DNA of 64,000 bases from Bacillus sp. NEB1478 (lineage in GTDB: Bacteria; Bacillota; Bacilli; Bacillales; Fictibacillaceae): assembly GCF_031582965.1 (NCBI RefSeq), contig NZ_CP134049.1:1054001-1118000 (forward strand), in the 5' to 3' direction. Under the pieces are notes generated by a model, which saw nothing but the letters and a program-made list of their open reading frames with translations, made no database searches and was not told the origin of the DNA. Shown here piece after piece: positions 33,761 through 44,246 of this stretch. Position 1 is the stretch's first letter, and every line of letters begins with the position of its first letter. The position numbers were made by a program, and so were the translations under genes.

Positions 33761-34831
33761 ATGAATAAAGTTCCGGTCCACCCTTGGGGATTAATGTATT
33801 CCGTATATAAAAATGTTTTTCCGACAGTTGGGCAGCTGCTCAACGACTGGCGTGATAAAGCGAAATTAATCCCCAATCCTGAATTGAGACAGCAAGCACT
33901 TAACAGTATCTCTGATAAAATGTTTCACTGTGAAGGCGGATCCATCTTAACTTTACTGGCAGGATCTCACCAAAAAAAGGCGATTGAATTTGTGGTTGCT
34001 TATCAGACGATAAGTGATTATTTGGATAACCTTTGCGACCGCAGCACGTCGCTTAATGAAAAAGATTTTAGAGCCCTTCATGAAAGTATGTTCCATGCTC
34101 TATCACCGGGAGCTGTACCAAATAATTATTACCGCTATAGAGAAGAGCAAGAAGATGGCGGATATTTGGCAAGTCTTGTATTAACTTGTCAACGTGTTTT
34201 ATCTGAGATAAGATCATATCTCGATATTACGAAGGAGCTGATCGGGTTAGCTCAAATTTATTGTGATCTTCAAGTTCATAAGCATGTCGTTGTACATGAA
34301 CGTGAACCTCGGTTAATGAGTTGGTTTGGGGAGTATCAGTCTATTTTGCCGGATATTACTTGGTACGAGTTTTCTGCATGTGCAGGATCCACATTGGGTA
34401 TCTTTTGTTTAGTTAGTTATGCTTTTCAAGGGAATTTCACAAAAGAATCAGCAGCAGAGATTAAAAAGGGCTACTTTCCTTGGCTACAAGGTTTACATAT
34501 TTTACTTGATTATTTTATTGACCAAGATGAGGACAAGCTTGAAGGCGACTTGAATTTTTGTACGTATTACCAAAATGAACAGCATATGCTCGAACGTATG
34601 ATTTATTTTGCGAAGAAGGCGGAAAAAAGCTGTGCTATGCTGCCAAATTCAAAATTCCATCGTCTTATTCAGAGAGGACTTTTAGGCATTTATCTAGCTG
34701 ATAATAAAGTGTCTGAATCACCTGTCATTAAACAGATGGCATCAAAGCTCGTAAAAGTAGGCGGGGCAACGAGTTACTTTTTTTACGTAAACCGTAAACT
34801 GTATCAAAGATTTAAACCATCACTTACTTAA
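33761..34831 (+). CDS. ytpB: Tetraprenyl-beta-curcumene synthase YtpB (DUF2600)
   Basis: 356 residues. All-helical large terpene cyclase of the YtpB class, which turns tetraprenyl diphosphate into tetraprenyl-beta-curcumene, the precursor of C35 sesquarterpenes found in spores and vegetative Bacillus membranes. The Asp-rich metal site is visible as TISDYLDNLCDR near residue 88, and a second acidic segment is DYFIDQDEDKLEGD. Pairing with ytpA is as in B. subtilis. Confidence 0.93.
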   Translation: MNKVPVHPWGLMYSVYKNVFPTVGQLLNDWRDKAKLIPNPELRQQALNSISDKMFHCEGGSILTLLAGSHQKKAIEFVVAYQTISDYLDNLCDRSTSLNEKDFRALHESMFHALSPGAVPNNYYRYREEQEDGGYLASLVLTCQRVLSEIRSYLDITKELIGLAQIYCDLQVHKHVVVHEREPRLMSWFGEYQSILPDITWYEFSACAGSTLGIFCLVSYAFQGNFTKESAAEIKKGYFPWLQGLHILLDYFIDQDEDKLEGDLNFCTYYQNEQHMLERMIYFAKKAEKSCAMLPNSKFHRLIQRGLLGIYLADNKVSESPVIKQMASKLVKVGGATSYFFYVNRKLYQRFKPSLT

Positions 34832-34895
34832 ATAAAAGTTGTTTTTGTAAATTTTGTTACTGATAAAACAATTTAAAAACTATAATCCTTAATAA

Positions 34896-34940
34896 AAAGA
34901 GGCTGAACCAACCTTTTAAGTTGAATTCAGCCTCTTTTTT
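34896..34940. terminator. Bidirectional terminator between ytpB and mnmM
   Basis: AAAAAGAGGCTGAA pairs with TTCAGCCTCTTTTTT, T runs on both sides. The minus-strand arm overlaps the mnmM stop region. Confidence 0.88.
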
Positions 34941-35502
34941 CGATAGCAACGACAAATGGCGGATCGTTTTTTTGATTGATAAAATCATATTTTAATACGT
35001 GTGCCTTTGCTTGATCCAAGTTTTCAACATAATTCATCACAAGATGTTTTTCATGTTTTCCTTCTTCATGGCCGTGATAAATTACAAGGATGATGACACC
35101 GCCTGTTTTAAGCAAATCGAACAGTTGTTCAATTGCACGAATAGTTGATGTGCCAGTCGTTGTGATCGTTTTATCACTTCCAGGCAAATAACCAAGATTA
35201 AAAATAGCTGCGGTTATTTTTCCAGAAACACTGTCAGGCAGAAGGTTAGTCATATTGTCGTGTGAGGAATGAAAAAAAGTCACATTATCATCAGCTTCAT
35301 TATCCAATAATCTTTGTTGTGACTTTTGAATCGCAGTTTCCTGAATGTCAAAAGCAAAGACACGGCCATCTTTTTCAACCAGCCTTGATAAAAATAAAGT
35401 ATCATGCCCATTGCCGCATGTAGCATCGATCACAAAGTCTCCTGCATTGCTAAAAGTTTGCAGCAGTGTTCTGGCAAAAGGGAGGACGCCTTCTAATTTC
35501 AT
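34927..35502 (-). CDS. mnmM: tRNA mnm5(s2)U methyltransferase MnmM (YtqB)
   Basis: 191 residues of the rRNA_methylase/YtqB family. SAM site DATCGNGHDTLFLSRL at about 27-42, then AIFNLGYLPGSDK (catalytic-type NLGYLPG) and VILVIYHGHEEG. B. subtilis YtqB was shown to methylate nm5(s2)U to mnm5(s2)U at the tRNA wobble position. ATG 35502 overlaps the ytqA stop by 4 bases and has AAAGGAG; translation is coupled. Confidence 0.9.
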   Translation of the reverse strand: MKLEGVLPFARTLLQTFSNAGDFVIDATCGNGHDTLFLSRLVEKDGRVFAFDIQETAIQKSQQRLLDNEADDNVTFFHSSHDNMTNLLPDSVSGKITAAIFNLGYLPGSDKTITTTGTSTIRAIEQLFDLLKTGGVIILVIYHGHEEGKHEKHLVMNYVENLDQAKAHVLKYDFINQKNDPPFVVAIEKRG

Positions 35503-36464
35503 AATGATTGCTCCTTTAACGGTTGATAAAACTTGCCTTGGAAGCTGTCTCTTCTCTTTAGTTCTGCCTCGATCGAATTTAATACTTTCCATTTATTTAA
35601 ACTCCACATTGGACCGACCAATAAATCTGGTGGTCCGTCACCTGTTAATCGGTGGATCATCATATCCGGCGGGATGACTTCTAATTGATCACATACGAGA
35701 TTTACATACGTATCAAAATCAAGAAATTCAAGCATTCCTTGTTCGTATTGCTTAACCATTGGTGTTTTCTTTAACAGGTGCAATAAATGGATCTTGATCC
35801 CTTGAACATCAAGTTTTGCAACTTCCCGTGCAGTTTCCATCATCATTTCAGGTGTTTCTAAAGGAAGGCCATTGATGATATGTGAGCACACTCGAATGTT
35901 GTGTTTGCGCAGCTTATTCACACCTTCTACATAAGTTTCATAGTCATGTGCACGATTGATCAGTAAGGCTGTCCGTTCATGTACAGTTTGCAGACCGAGT
36001 TCAACCCATAAATAGGTCCGTTTATTTAAATCGGCTAAATATTCCACAACATCATCAGGCAGGCAGTCTGGACGTGTTGCGATTGAAAGACCAACCACTC
36101 CGTCTTGTTCAAGTACTGTTTCATATAGTTCTTTTAACTTTTCGACTGGTGCATAAGTATTCGTAAAGGCTTGGAAATAACCGAGATATTTTCCTTTTTT
36201 CCATTTTGAATGCATACGCTCTTTTACGGTATTAAACTGTGTGATGATGTCGTCGCGACGATCACCAGCAAAATCACCTGATCCGCTTTGGGAGCAAAAT
36301 GTGCAGCCTCCGTGTGCTGCTTTTCCATCCCGGTTCGGGCAATCGAATCCGCCATCTAGTGGTACTTTTATAATCTTTTCGCTAAAGTGCATTTTTAAAT
36401 GCTGATTCCATGTGTAATATCGTTTATCCCCGAAGTAAGGTGGGATATCAGTTAAATGTGCCAT
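35499..36464 (-). CDS. ytqA: Radical SAM protein YtqA (TIGR01212 family)
   Basis: 321 residues. An N-terminal segment IKVPLDGGFDCPNRDGKAAH continues to GGCTFCSQSGSG, so the Cys cluster for the 4Fe-4S centre (C-x7/8-C-x2-C type) is present. TIM-barrel elements are LGYFQAFTNTYAPVE, IATRPDCLPDD and LWVELGLQTVHERT. It resembles Elp3-type radical SAM enzymes without the acetyltransferase domain. Exact reaction unknown; coupling to mnmM suggests a role in tRNA modification (inference). Confidence 0.9.
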   Translation of the reverse strand: MAHLTDIPPYFGDKRYYTWNQHLKMHFSEKIIKVPLDGGFDCPNRDGKAAHGGCTFCSQSGSGDFAGDRRDDIITQFNTVKERMHSKWKKGKYLGYFQAFTNTYAPVEKLKELYETVLEQDGVVGLSIATRPDCLPDDVVEYLADLNKRTYLWVELGLQTVHERTALLINRAHDYETYVEGVNKLRKHNIRVCSHIINGLPLETPEMMMETAREVAKLDVQGIKIHLLHLLKKTPMVKQYEQGMLEFLDFDTYVNLVCDQLEVIPPDMMIHRLTGDGPPDLLVGPMWSLNKWKVLNSIEAELKRRDSFQGKFYQPLKEQSL

Positions 36465-36626
36465 CAGTTTCACTCCTTTTTTCGGCGATGAGCACCATAT
36501 AGCATTGTAGCATTTTCAAGTCTGGCGCGCTATCGAGCACTAAAGTTTATTATGATTGTAAAGTTAAGGGAAAAGGACTAAAATACAGAAGGAATTATAG
36601 ATATCATCGTAAGCGGGGGAGTTAAT

Positions 36627-37829
36627 ATGCCGGCGAAAGTGTGGCTGCTTATTATCGGAATGGCACTTAATGTAACAGGTTCAAGCTTTCTTTGGCCGAT
36701 CAATACAATTTTTATGCACGAGCATCTAGGTAAGTCTTTAACGATAGCGGGGATCGTCCTTTTATTAAATTCTGGAGCTGGGGTAATAGGAAATCTTGCA
36801 GGCGGTTTATTGTTTGACCGATATGGGGGATACCGTACGATTCTCCTTGGGGTCACCCTTTCTTTCAGCACATCCTTACTGCTTATTTGGTTTCATGATT
36901 TTTGGTCTTACAGCATCTTGCTCGTGTTTATGGGACTTGGTATGGGTATAGTTTTTCCATCTATGTATGCCCTTGCAGGTACGATGTGGAAAGAAGGCGG
37001 CAGGAAAGCATTTAACCGTATTTATATTGCACAAAATGCAGGAGTTGCATTAGGTGCAGCACTTGGTGGATTTGCTGCGTCTTATTCTTTTACAATCTCA
37101 TTTATTAGCAGTTCTGTTTTGTCATTTGCTTTTCTAATCATCGTTTATTTTGGTTTTAAAGACCTTGGGACAAATGAAGAAATGGGTGTTGAAACTGTAT
37201 TTACGCAAAAACGACGAATTCATAACAAACCGGCATTTATTGCATTACTGATCTTATGCGGAGGTTACTTATTAGCCTGGATCAGTTATGTTCAGTGGCA
37301 ATCCACAATCGCAACGTACACACAAAATATAGGAGTCAGTTTGAAAATGTATAGTCTGTTATGGACCGTAAACGGACTGTTAATCGTACTTGGGCAGCCG
37401 GTCATCCACGTGTTATTGAAAAAGTGGCTGAAAACGACAACCTCTCAAATCCTCGTTGGATATGTTATTTTTGTAGTGTCATTTGTTATTGTTGGGAATG
37501 CACATAACTTCAATGGTTTCTTAGTTTCAATGATTATATTGACAATTGGAGAAATGCTTGTCTGGCCAGGGGTTCCTACGATTGCATCGGAGCTGGCTCC
37601 TGCAGGAAGAGCAGGGTTTTATCAAGGGGTCGTGAACAGTACAGCAACAGGAGGCAGAATGATAGGACCATTGTTTGGTGGAATGATAACTGATTTGTTT
37701 AACATGGATATCCTGTTTAAGACGTCTATTGGATTACTAGTTATCGCCTTTGCATTGACAACAGTCTACAGCAAGAACCGTCAAACAATCAAAGCTCAAA
37801 AAGAGTCTGCCCAGCCATTATCGATTTAA
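36627..37829 (+). CDS. yttB: MFS transporter YttB
   Basis: 400 residues, 12 helices. Motif A is LFDRYGGYRT, with IYIAQNAGVALGAALGGFAA in helix 4-5 and ELAPAGRAGFYQGVVNSTAT in the second half. These fit multidrug-type MFS exporters of the YttB group. It stands alone, just before the leuS leader, as in B. subtilis where yttB neighbours leuS. Substrate unknown. ATG 36627 follows GGGGGAG. Confidence 0.88.
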   Translation: MPAKVWLLIIGMALNVTGSSFLWPINTIFMHEHLGKSLTIAGIVLLLNSGAGVIGNLAGGLLFDRYGGYRTILLGVTLSFSTSLLLIWFHDFWSYSILLVFMGLGMGIVFPSMYALAGTMWKEGGRKAFNRIYIAQNAGVALGAALGGFAASYSFTISFISSSVLSFAFLIIVYFGFKDLGTNEEMGVETVFTQKRRIHNKPAFIALLILCGGYLLAWISYVQWQSTIATYTQNIGVSLKMYSLLWTVNGLLIVLGQPVIHVLLKKWLKTTTSQILVGYVIFVVSFVIVGNAHNFNGFLVSMIILTIGEMLVWPGVPTIASELAPAGRAGFYQGVVNSTATGGRMIGPLFGGMITDLFNMDILFKTSIGLLVIAFALTTVYSKNRQTIKAQKESAQPLSI

Positions 37830-37875
37830 AAGTTTAAAAAAAAGGAAAAAATAGGATATAATTATTGGAACAGCC

Positions 37876-37904
37876 TTGACATTTTCAAAAAGAATTCATA
37901 AAAT
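37876..37904 (+). promoter_or_regulatory. leuS promoter
   Basis: TTGACA (37876-37881) and TAAAAT (37899-37904) with a 17-base spacer. RNA would start near 37911. Confidence 0.82.
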
Positions 37905-37910
37905 ACAAAT

Positions 37911-38187
37911 TAACATCTATTATTCGTTAATAACGATGATAGGGATTAGTAGAAAAAGAATGGAGCACTAGAGAGTTGGCGGATGCTGCGAGTCAACCCG
38001 GACTTTTTTGAACTCACCCTTTAGTTGCAAGTATGAATAAAGTAATTCTTGCCGTCCCGCCGCGTTAAGGTTTGTTTTGAGAGAACGTGATTTCTTGCGT
38101 TAATCAGGGTGGTACCGCGGCAGGTTCATAATTTTGTGATCTAACCTTTCGTCCCTAATTTTTATTAGGGGTGAAAGGTTTTTTTAT
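37911..38187 (+). ncRNA. T-box leader, leucine-specific
   Basis: The T-box AGGGTGGTACCGCGG is at 38106-38120. The specifier loop reads GAACTCACCC with CTC (Leu) at 38013-38015. The Stem I AGAGAG-type bulge and GGATGCTGCGAG region lie before it. The terminator AACCTTTC-TCCCTAAT pairs with ATTAGGGG-GAAAGGTT at 38143-38180, followed by TTTTTT. Uncharged tRNA-Leu(GAG) would stabilise the antiterminator and turn on leuS. Confidence 0.95.
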
Positions 38188-38224
38188 TTTTTATTGATTA
38201 AAGGTCTATGAAGGAGGATCGGTT

Positions 38225-40645
38225 ATGTATTATAACCACAAAACGATCGAGAAAAAATGGCAGCATTTTTGGGAAGAAAATAAAACTTTCCAAACGAAAG
38301 AAGAATACGACAAACAAAAATTTTATGCGCTAGATATGTTTCCATACCCATCAGGAGCTGGACTTCATGTCGGCCATCCAGAAGGATACACTGCAACGGA
38401 TATTCTATCACGAATGAAACGGATGCAAGGCTACAATGTCCTTCATCCGATGGGGTGGGACGCATTCGGTCTTCCTGCTGAACAATACGCATTAGATACA
38501 GGCAATGATCCTGCAGAGTTTACAAAACAAAATATCAGTACGTTTAAGAGACAGATTAAAGAACTTGGATTCTCTTACGACTGGGACCGAGAAGTGAATA
38601 CAACAGATCCGGATTATTACAAATGGACCCAATGGATTTTTATTCAGTTGTACAAAAAAGGACTTGCTTACGTTGATGAAGTACCTGTTAACTGGTGTGA
38701 AGCATTAGGTACAGTTCTTGCGAATGAAGAAGTAATCGACGGGAAAAGCGAACGCGGAGGTCATCCTGTTGTCCGTAAGCCTATGAGACAATGGATGCTT
38801 AAAATAACTGCCTATGCTGATCGTTTGCTTGAGGATCTAAATGAACTGGATTGGCCGGAAAGCCTGAAAGACATGCAGCGCAATTGGATCGGGCGTTCTG
38901 AAGGTGCAGAAGTTCATTTTGATATTGATGGACACTCTGATAAAATCACGGTTTTTACAACAAGACCTGATACACTTTTTGGAGCGACGTACCTTGTACT
39001 TGCTCCTGAAAATAAGCTTGTTGAAGCCATCGTTTCTGATGAGCAGAATGAAGCAGTAACAAGTTATAAAAAACAAATCGAAACAAAGTCTGATCTAGAA
39101 AGAACGGAATTGAATAAAGAAAAATCAGGCGTCTTTACAGGTGCATATGCGATTCACCCTGTAACAGGTGCTAAACTGCCGATCTGGATTGCAGATTATG
39201 TACTAGCAAGCTATGGAACAGGAGCCATTATGGCTGTTCCTGGACATGATGAGAGAGATCACGAGTTTGCAGTGAAATTCGAACTTCCGATTGTGGAAGT
39301 TGTTTCAGGCGGTAACGTTGCTGAGGAGGCTTATACGGGAGACGGCGATCATGTAAATTCTGACTTCTTGAATGGAATGTCAAAAATAGATGCAATTGAA
39401 AAAATGAATGCATGGCTTGTTGAGAATAATAAAGGCGAGAAGAAGATCACTTATCGTCTTCGCGACTGGCTGTTCTCCCGTCAGCGCTATTGGGGAGAAC
39501 CTATTCCGATCATTCATTGGGAAGATGGCACAATGACAGCAGTTGCAGAAAATGAGCTTCCACTTGTTCTTCCGATTGTTAAAGAAATTAAACCATCAGG
39601 GACAGGTGAGTCACCACTGGCGAATGTAGAAGATTGGGTAAATGTCGTTGATCCAATTACAGGTAAAAAGGGCCGCCGTGAAACGAATACGATGCCTCAA
39701 TGGGCAGGCAGCTGTTGGTACTACTTAAGATATATTGATCCAAAAAACAACGAAGAGCTGGCTTCAAAAGAGAAATTGAATCACTGGCTTCCTGTTGATA
39801 TCTATATTGGCGGAGCTGAACATGCAGTACTACACCTTCTTTATGCTCGTTTCTGGCATAAAGTACTTTACGATCTAGGTGTCGTTCCGACAAAAGAACC
39901 GTTTCAGCGTTTGTTCAACCAAGGGATGATTCTTGGTGAAGGCAATGAAAAGATGAGTAAATCAAAAGGCAACGTTGTTAATCCAGATGAAATTGTAGCT
40001 AGCCATGGTGCGGATACATTAAGATTATATGAAATGTTCATGGGACCGCTGGATGCTTCTATTGCATGGAGTACAACTGGTCTTGACGGTGCTAGAAGAT
40101 TTCTTGACCGTGTTTGGAGATTGTTAGCAGCTGAAAACGGTGATGGCTTGAATCCGGCTATTCAAGATGCAAAGGGCACAGATGCATTTACTCGTCTATA
40201 CCATATTACGGTTAAAAAAGTAACGGAAGACTTTGAGGCATTGCGATTTAATACTGCAATCTCGCAGCTTATGGTATTTATTAACGATGCGAATAAACAA
40301 GAAGTACTTCCTAAGACTCTAATTCAAGGATTTGTAAAAATGCTTTCTCCGATTGCTCCGCATATTTGTGAAGAACTTTGGGAGAAACTAGGCGGAGTGT
40401 CGAGTATCGCTTATGAATCTTGGCCAGTTTGGGATGAGGCACAGTTAGTTGAAAATGAAGTTGAAATTGTTGTTCAAGTGAATGGTAAATTAAAATCAAA
40501 AATGACAATTCCTGCAAACATCAGCGGTCAGGAAATGGAACAAGCTGCACTTAAAGAAGAGATTGTTCGACAAAGCATTGAAGGAAAAACGATTCGAAAA
40601 GTAATTACTGTTCCAGGCAAACTTGTAAATATTGTAGCCAACTAA
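38225..40645 (+). CDS. leuS: Leucyl-tRNA synthetase
   Basis: 806 residues, class I synthetase of bacterial length. HIGH motif is HVGH at 48-51, KMSKS is at 576-580, and the editing domain has [12 protein letters not shown] and [18 protein letters not shown]-terminal domain ends [21 protein letters not shown] precedes ATG 38225. Controlled by the T-box just upstream. Confidence 0.98.
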   Translation: MYYNHKTIEKKWQHFWEENKTFQTKEEYDKQKFYALDMFPYPSGAGLHVGHPEGYTATDILSRMKRMQGYNVLHPMGWDAFGLPAEQYALDTGNDPAEFTKQNISTFKRQIKELGFSYDWDREVNTTDPDYYKWTQWIFIQLYKKGLAYVDEVPVNWCEALGTVLANEEVIDGKSERGGHPVVRKPMRQWMLKITAYADRLLEDLNELDWPESLKDMQRNWIGRSEGAEVHFDIDGHSDKITVFTTRPDTLFGATYLVLAPENKLVEAIVSDEQNEAVTSYKKQIETKSDLERTELNKEKSGVFTGAYAIHPVTGAKLPIWIADYVLASYGTGAIMAVPGHDERDHEFAVKFELPIVEVVSGGNVAEEAYTGDGDHVNSDFLNGMSKIDAIEKMNAWLVENNKGEKKITYRLRDWLFSRQRYWGEPIPIIHWEDGTMTAVAENELPLVLPIVKEIKPSGTGESPLANVEDWVNVVDPITGKKGRRETNTMPQWAGSCWYYLRYIDPKNNEELASKEKLNHWLPVDIYIGGAEHAVLHLLYARFWHKVLYDLGVVPTKEPFQRLFNQGMILGEGNEKMSKSKGNVVNPDEIVASHGADTLRLYEMFMGPLDASIAWSTTGLDGARRFLDRVWRLLAAENGDGLNPAIQDAKGTDAFTRLYHITVKKVTEDFEALRFNTAISQLMVFINDANKQEVLPKTLIQGFVKMLSPIAPHICEELWEKLGGVSSIAYESWPVWDEAQLVENEVEIVVQVNGKLKSKMTIPANISGQEMEQAALKEEIVRQSIEGKTIRKVITVPGKLVNIVAN

Positions 40646-40659
40646 AGGAGGTACATTTC

Positions 40660-40962
40660 ATGGATTATGAACTAAAAGAAATATCTCCATCTGAAGTTAA
40701 AAGCCTTTTAAAAGATGGGAAAAAGATTTCATTGATTGATGTGCGTGAGGATGAGGAAATAGCAGAAGGAAAGATTCCAGAAGCAGCTCATATAAAAATG
40801 GGAGAAATTCCAGATCGATTGAATGAGATTGATAAAAATGAAGAACATATTATCATTTGCCGATCAGGCAGAAGAAGTGAGAATGTAGCACTTTTTCTGC
40901 AAGATAAAGGGTATAAAGTGATAAATATGTCCGGCGGAATGCTGGAGTATAACCAGGATTAA
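40660..40962 (+). CDS. ytwF: Rhodanese-domain protein YtwF
   Basis: 100 residues, a single rhodanese domain (LIDVREDEEIAEGKIPEAAH) with active-site Cys in IICRSGRRSENVA. It could carry sulfane sulfur. It follows leuS by 14 bases with AAAGGAGG, so it may share the leuS transcript and its T-box control. Same neighbour as in B. subtilis. Confidence 0.9.
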   Translation: MDYELKEISPSEVKSLLKDGKKISLIDVREDEEIAEGKIPEAAHIKMGEIPDRLNEIDKNEEHIIICRSGRRSENVALFLQDKGYKVINMSGGMLEYNQD

Positions 40963-40963
40963 G

Positions 40964-41007
40964 AAAATCCCTTCTGTTCATTAAATGAGCAGAAGGGATT
41001 TTTTTGT
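40964..41007 (+). terminator. leuS-ytwF terminator
   Basis: AAATCCCTTCTGTTCAT pairs with ATGAGCAGAAGGGATTT with one G-U, then TTTTG. Confidence 0.9.
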
Positions 41008-41076
41008 TACGAAAAGTAAAGTATGTGAGTGGTTAACCGATAAAAAGGATATACCTTTATAACCCTGGAGGCCAAC

Positions 41077-42996
41077 ATGGAAGTAAGACACTCTAATACG
41101 AAGAAATGGATAAGCATCTCTGCAATGTTATTCAGCGTTCAGATTGCGGGTACAATAGGGTTAATCTACAGCCAATTCTATATGTTTTATATGCTCAATA
41201 TTGTCATATCTATTGCAGGAGCAATATTTGTTTATAAAATACTAAACCGTAAAGATGTGTATTCAGTAAATCTGGAAGATGAAATTCAAAAACATAAAAA
41301 AACATTCAGTCTGCTAGAAACGAGTAACATGAAATTACAAAACATTTTTGACAGTATCGATGTTGCCATCTGGTCTCATAACTTGCAGACTAACAAACTG
41401 CTAATAACTCCGGGCATTGAAAAACTGTATGGCTATCCATTAAAGGCTTTTTATGATGACGCTGATTTATGGAAAAAGGTCATACATCCTGAAGACATTG
41501 AGGTAGTTATTAAAAGGGCACATGAAATTGAAAACGGAATCGTCGCAACAAGCGAGTACAGAATCATCAGACCTGATGGGGAAATCAGATGGATTCATGA
41601 TCGAGGAATTCCTTTTTTAAATGAACAAAAGGAACTGATTGATTTTAACTCGATTTTAATTGACATTACCGAACGAAAACGTGCTGAAATGACGATCGAA
41701 CATATGGCTTATTTTGATGAATTAACGGGATTGCCTAATCGTAACGGTTTTAAAAAGAGAATTGATGAGAAGATAAAAGATGCGAGTCTCATACAAAATG
41801 ATCTAGCTTTATTTTATTTAGATTTGGATCGTTTTAATGTCCTAAATGACACACTTGGACATAGTTTCGGTGATTTGCTGCTGCAGCAGGTTGCTGGTTT
41901 GCTTAAAAACACTATCGGCGAAAAAGGTGAGGTCTTTAGAAGAAGTGGTGATGAGTTCCTTCTGCTGATGGATTTCAAATCTAAAAATGAAGTGATAAAA
42001 ATCGCAGAAGAGCTGATTGCATCCTTTACAAAGTCTTTTCTATTAAGCGGACAAGAAGTGTTTATTACACCTAGTATAGGAATAAGTCTTTATCCGGTTA
42101 ACGGCTCTGATAGTGAAACTCTATTAAAAAGAGCGGATTCGGCGCTTTACCAAGCAAAAGAACGAGGGCGGAACACGTATCAATTTTTCACTGAGCAGCG
42201 TGATGGAAAGATGGAAAGAAGATTAAACTTGGAACATGGATTAAGAAAAGCCTTGAACAATAATGAATTATTTCTTGTATATCAACCGCAAGTTGATCTT
42301 TGTAGTCGGAAAATTATAGGTGTTGAAACGCTGCTGAGATGGAATAAGGAAGATGAGGGAATGGTTTCTCCAGCTGAATTCATCCCGATTGCCGAAGAAA
42401 CCGGTTTGATTTTACCGATCGGAGAATGGGTCCTTAAAAACGCCTGTCTTCAAGGTATCAAATGGCACAAACTAGGGTTTAGCGAACTCGTGATTTCAGT
42501 TAATATCTCAGTTCGTCAGCTTTTGGAAGAGTCATTTATTGAAAGAGTCGAAGCGATATTAGAAGAAGTTGATTTCCCTGCTGCCTTATTAGAGCTTGAA
42601 ATTACAGAAAGTACGACGATGGAAAGCATGGAAGAAACACTGCCAGTCCTTCATCGATTAAGATTAAAAGGAATAAAAATCTCCATCGATGATTTTGGTA
42701 CTGGCTATTCATCCTTAACTTATTTAAGAAAGCTGCCAGTCGATACGCTGAAAATCGATAAGATGTTTATTGATGATATTTTAACTGACTCAAAAAGCAG
42801 TGCCATCGTAAAAACCATAATTGATATGGGACAAAACCTAGGTTTTCATGTTATTGCAGAAGGTATTGAAAGTGTCGAACAAGTAGATAGCTTATTGGAG
42901 AATGGATGTATATGCGGACAAGGCTATTACTTGTATAAACCGCATAAAGCAGATGAAATAGAGAAGCATCTTGAAAAGAATATGGTGATCAGTTAA
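41077..42996 (+). CDS. Membrane-bound PAS-GGDEF-EAL protein
   Basis: 639 residues. Two membrane helices at about 12-55 (ISAMLFSVQIAGTIGLIYSQ, YMLNIVISIAGAIFVYKI), a coiled region, PAS/PAC at about 85-205 (HPEDIEVV, DGEIRWIHDRG), GGDEF at about 212-370 with the variant SGDEF at 290-294, EAL at about 385-635 with ETL at 417-419. The EAL catalytic Glu and IDDFGTGYSSLTYL are kept, so phosphodiesterase activity is likely; cyclase status is uncertain. It has its own promoter region and terminator. Confidence 0.93.
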   Translation: MEVRHSNTKKWISISAMLFSVQIAGTIGLIYSQFYMFYMLNIVISIAGAIFVYKILNRKDVYSVNLEDEIQKHKKTFSLLETSNMKLQNIFDSIDVAIWSHNLQTNKLLITPGIEKLYGYPLKAFYDDADLWKKVIHPEDIEVVIKRAHEIENGIVATSEYRIIRPDGEIRWIHDRGIPFLNEQKELIDFNSILIDITERKRAEMTIEHMAYFDELTGLPNRNGFKKRIDEKIKDASLIQNDLALFYLDLDRFNVLNDTLGHSFGDLLLQQVAGLLKNTIGEKGEVFRRSGDEFLLLMDFKSKNEVIKIAEELIASFTKSFLLSGQEVFITPSIGISLYPVNGSDSETLLKRADSALYQAKERGRNTYQFFTEQRDGKMERRLNLEHGLRKALNNNELFLVYQPQVDLCSRKIIGVETLLRWNKEDEGMVSPAEFIPIAEETGLILPIGEWVLKNACLQGIKWHKLGFSELVISVNISVRQLLEESFIERVEAILEEVDFPAALLELEITESTTMESMEETLPVLHRLRLKGIKISIDDFGTGYSSLTYLRKLPVDTLKIDKMFIDDILTDSKSSAIVKTIIDMGQNLGFHVIAEGIESVEQVDSLLENGCICGQGYYLYKPHKADEIEKHLEKNMVIS

Positions 42997-43000
42997 AAAT

Positions 43001-43052
43001 GACACGGAAATCGTTTGGAAAACGATTTTTCCGGGTCGTTTTTTTTTTTTTA
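43001..43052 (+). terminator. Terminator after the membrane GGDEF-EAL gene
   Basis: GAC-CGGAAATCGTT pairs with AACGATTTTTCCGGGTC around a 5-base loop, then a run of 12 T. The rest of the gap to 43218 has no gene I can support. Confidence 0.88.
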
Positions 43053-43218
43053 TTTCTGCGTGTTCAGCGAGATTTATACTCGCTGGACGCGTCATACGGA
43101 AAATATGTACGCTTAATGAAGGTAACCCACGGGATCTTAACCTATCATTCCCTATGTTTCACAAATGCTTTTTCGTGTAACACTACATAGGTAGATCAGT
43201 TTAAGGAGTGAATGAGAA

Positions 43219-43854
43219 ATGAACGTACTTGTAATCGGAGCAAATGGAAATATAGGAAAAATAACTTGTGCCATGCTGGCTGAACAAGGTCATTCTGTTA
43301 AAGCAATGATTAGAAAAGAAGAGCAGAAAAAGGATTTTCAGCATCCGAATATGGAAGCTGTATTAGGTGATTTAGAAAAAGACTTTGAACATGTATTTAG
43401 TGGTATTGATGTGGTTGTTTTTACAGCTGGGTCTGGTGGTCATACACCATCTGAGAAGACAGATGCAGTGGATTATGAAGGTGCTGTTAAATCAATAAAA
43501 CTGGCGGAAGCGCATAATGTAAAACAATTTATTATGGTGAGTGCTATAGCAGCAGATACACCTGAAAAAGGACCAGAAGGACTGCGTCATTATTTAGAAG
43601 CTAAAGGCAAAGCCGATCAAATCTTAATGGACAGTTCATTGAATTACACAATTCTTCGCCCAGGTGCTTTAACGGATGAAGACGGAATGGGATTAATTGA
43701 AGCTAAGAAAAAGTTAAATGAAAGAGGATCTATCCCTCGAGTGGACGTGGCAAGAACTATTTTAGCGAGCCTCGGAAATGAAAGAGTATATAAAAAAGTA
43801 TTTGAAATGATAGAAGGTGAAGTGCCGATTCAAACTGCAATTGAGTCTGCATAA
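43219..43854 (+). CDS. NAD(P)-binding SDR-like (NmrA-type) protein, YhfK-like
   Basis: 211 residues. Rossmann motif VIGANGNIGKITCAML at about 5-20, with ILRPGALTDEDG near the C-terminal half. This is the atypical SDR5-type fold of YhfK/YtbQ proteins; the catalytic Tyr-Lys pair is not in the classic form. Reaction unknown. ATG 43219 has AAGGAG. Stand-alone gene. Confidence 0.88.
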   Translation: MNVLVIGANGNIGKITCAMLAEQGHSVKAMIRKEEQKKDFQHPNMEAVLGDLEKDFEHVFSGIDVVVFTAGSGGHTPSEKTDAVDYEGAVKSIKLAEAHNVKQFIMVSAIAADTPEKGPEGLRHYLEAKGKADQILMDSSLNYTILRPGALTDEDGMGLIEAKKKLNERGSIPRVDVARTILASLGNERVYKKVFEMIEGEVPIQTAIESA

Positions 43855-44056
43855 GGTATAAGACAAAACTAGTCAAAGTTAAACAAAGGAAAAGCATCCT
43901 CTTATGGTGAAATGCTTTAATGACCGGTTTGACACGACAAGCACATAAACTCCTGACCAAAGACACGCTCTTTGTGTCTAGGGAAGGAGAGAATGTGACC
44001 TCGAGTGTCTGGGCATTAAGGCTGGACATTACTCCATGTAAAAAGGGGATGCTTTT

Positions 44057-44245
44057 ATGATTCAAGTTAAATTATTTGATGAAGATCATGAAGAAGACCT
44101 TGAAGAATCAATCAATGAGTTTTTGAATGAAATACCAAACGAAAATTTTATAGATATTAAATACCAAATAGCAGTATGTGATAGTGTCCATGAAGAAAAT
44201 GAAACGATGTTTTCTTTCTCAGCCATGATTGTTTATAAAAAATAG
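44057..44245 (+). CDS. cse60: Sporulation protein Cse60
   Basis: 62 residues: MIQVKLFDEDHEEDLEESIN, then FIDIKYQIAVCDS and FSFSAMIVYKK. This matches Cse60 (YteV), a small SigE-dependent mother-cell protein of unknown function. AAGGGG is 9 bases before the ATG. The 200 bases upstream contain two hairpin-forming stretches (AAAGCAT/ATGCTTT at about 43891-43918; AGACAC/GTGTCT at about 43970-43979) but no recognised riboswitch. Confidence 0.82.
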   Translation: MIQVKLFDEDHEEDLEESINEFLNEIPNENFIDIKYQIAVCDSVHEENETMFSFSAMIVYKK

Positions 44246-44246
44246 A

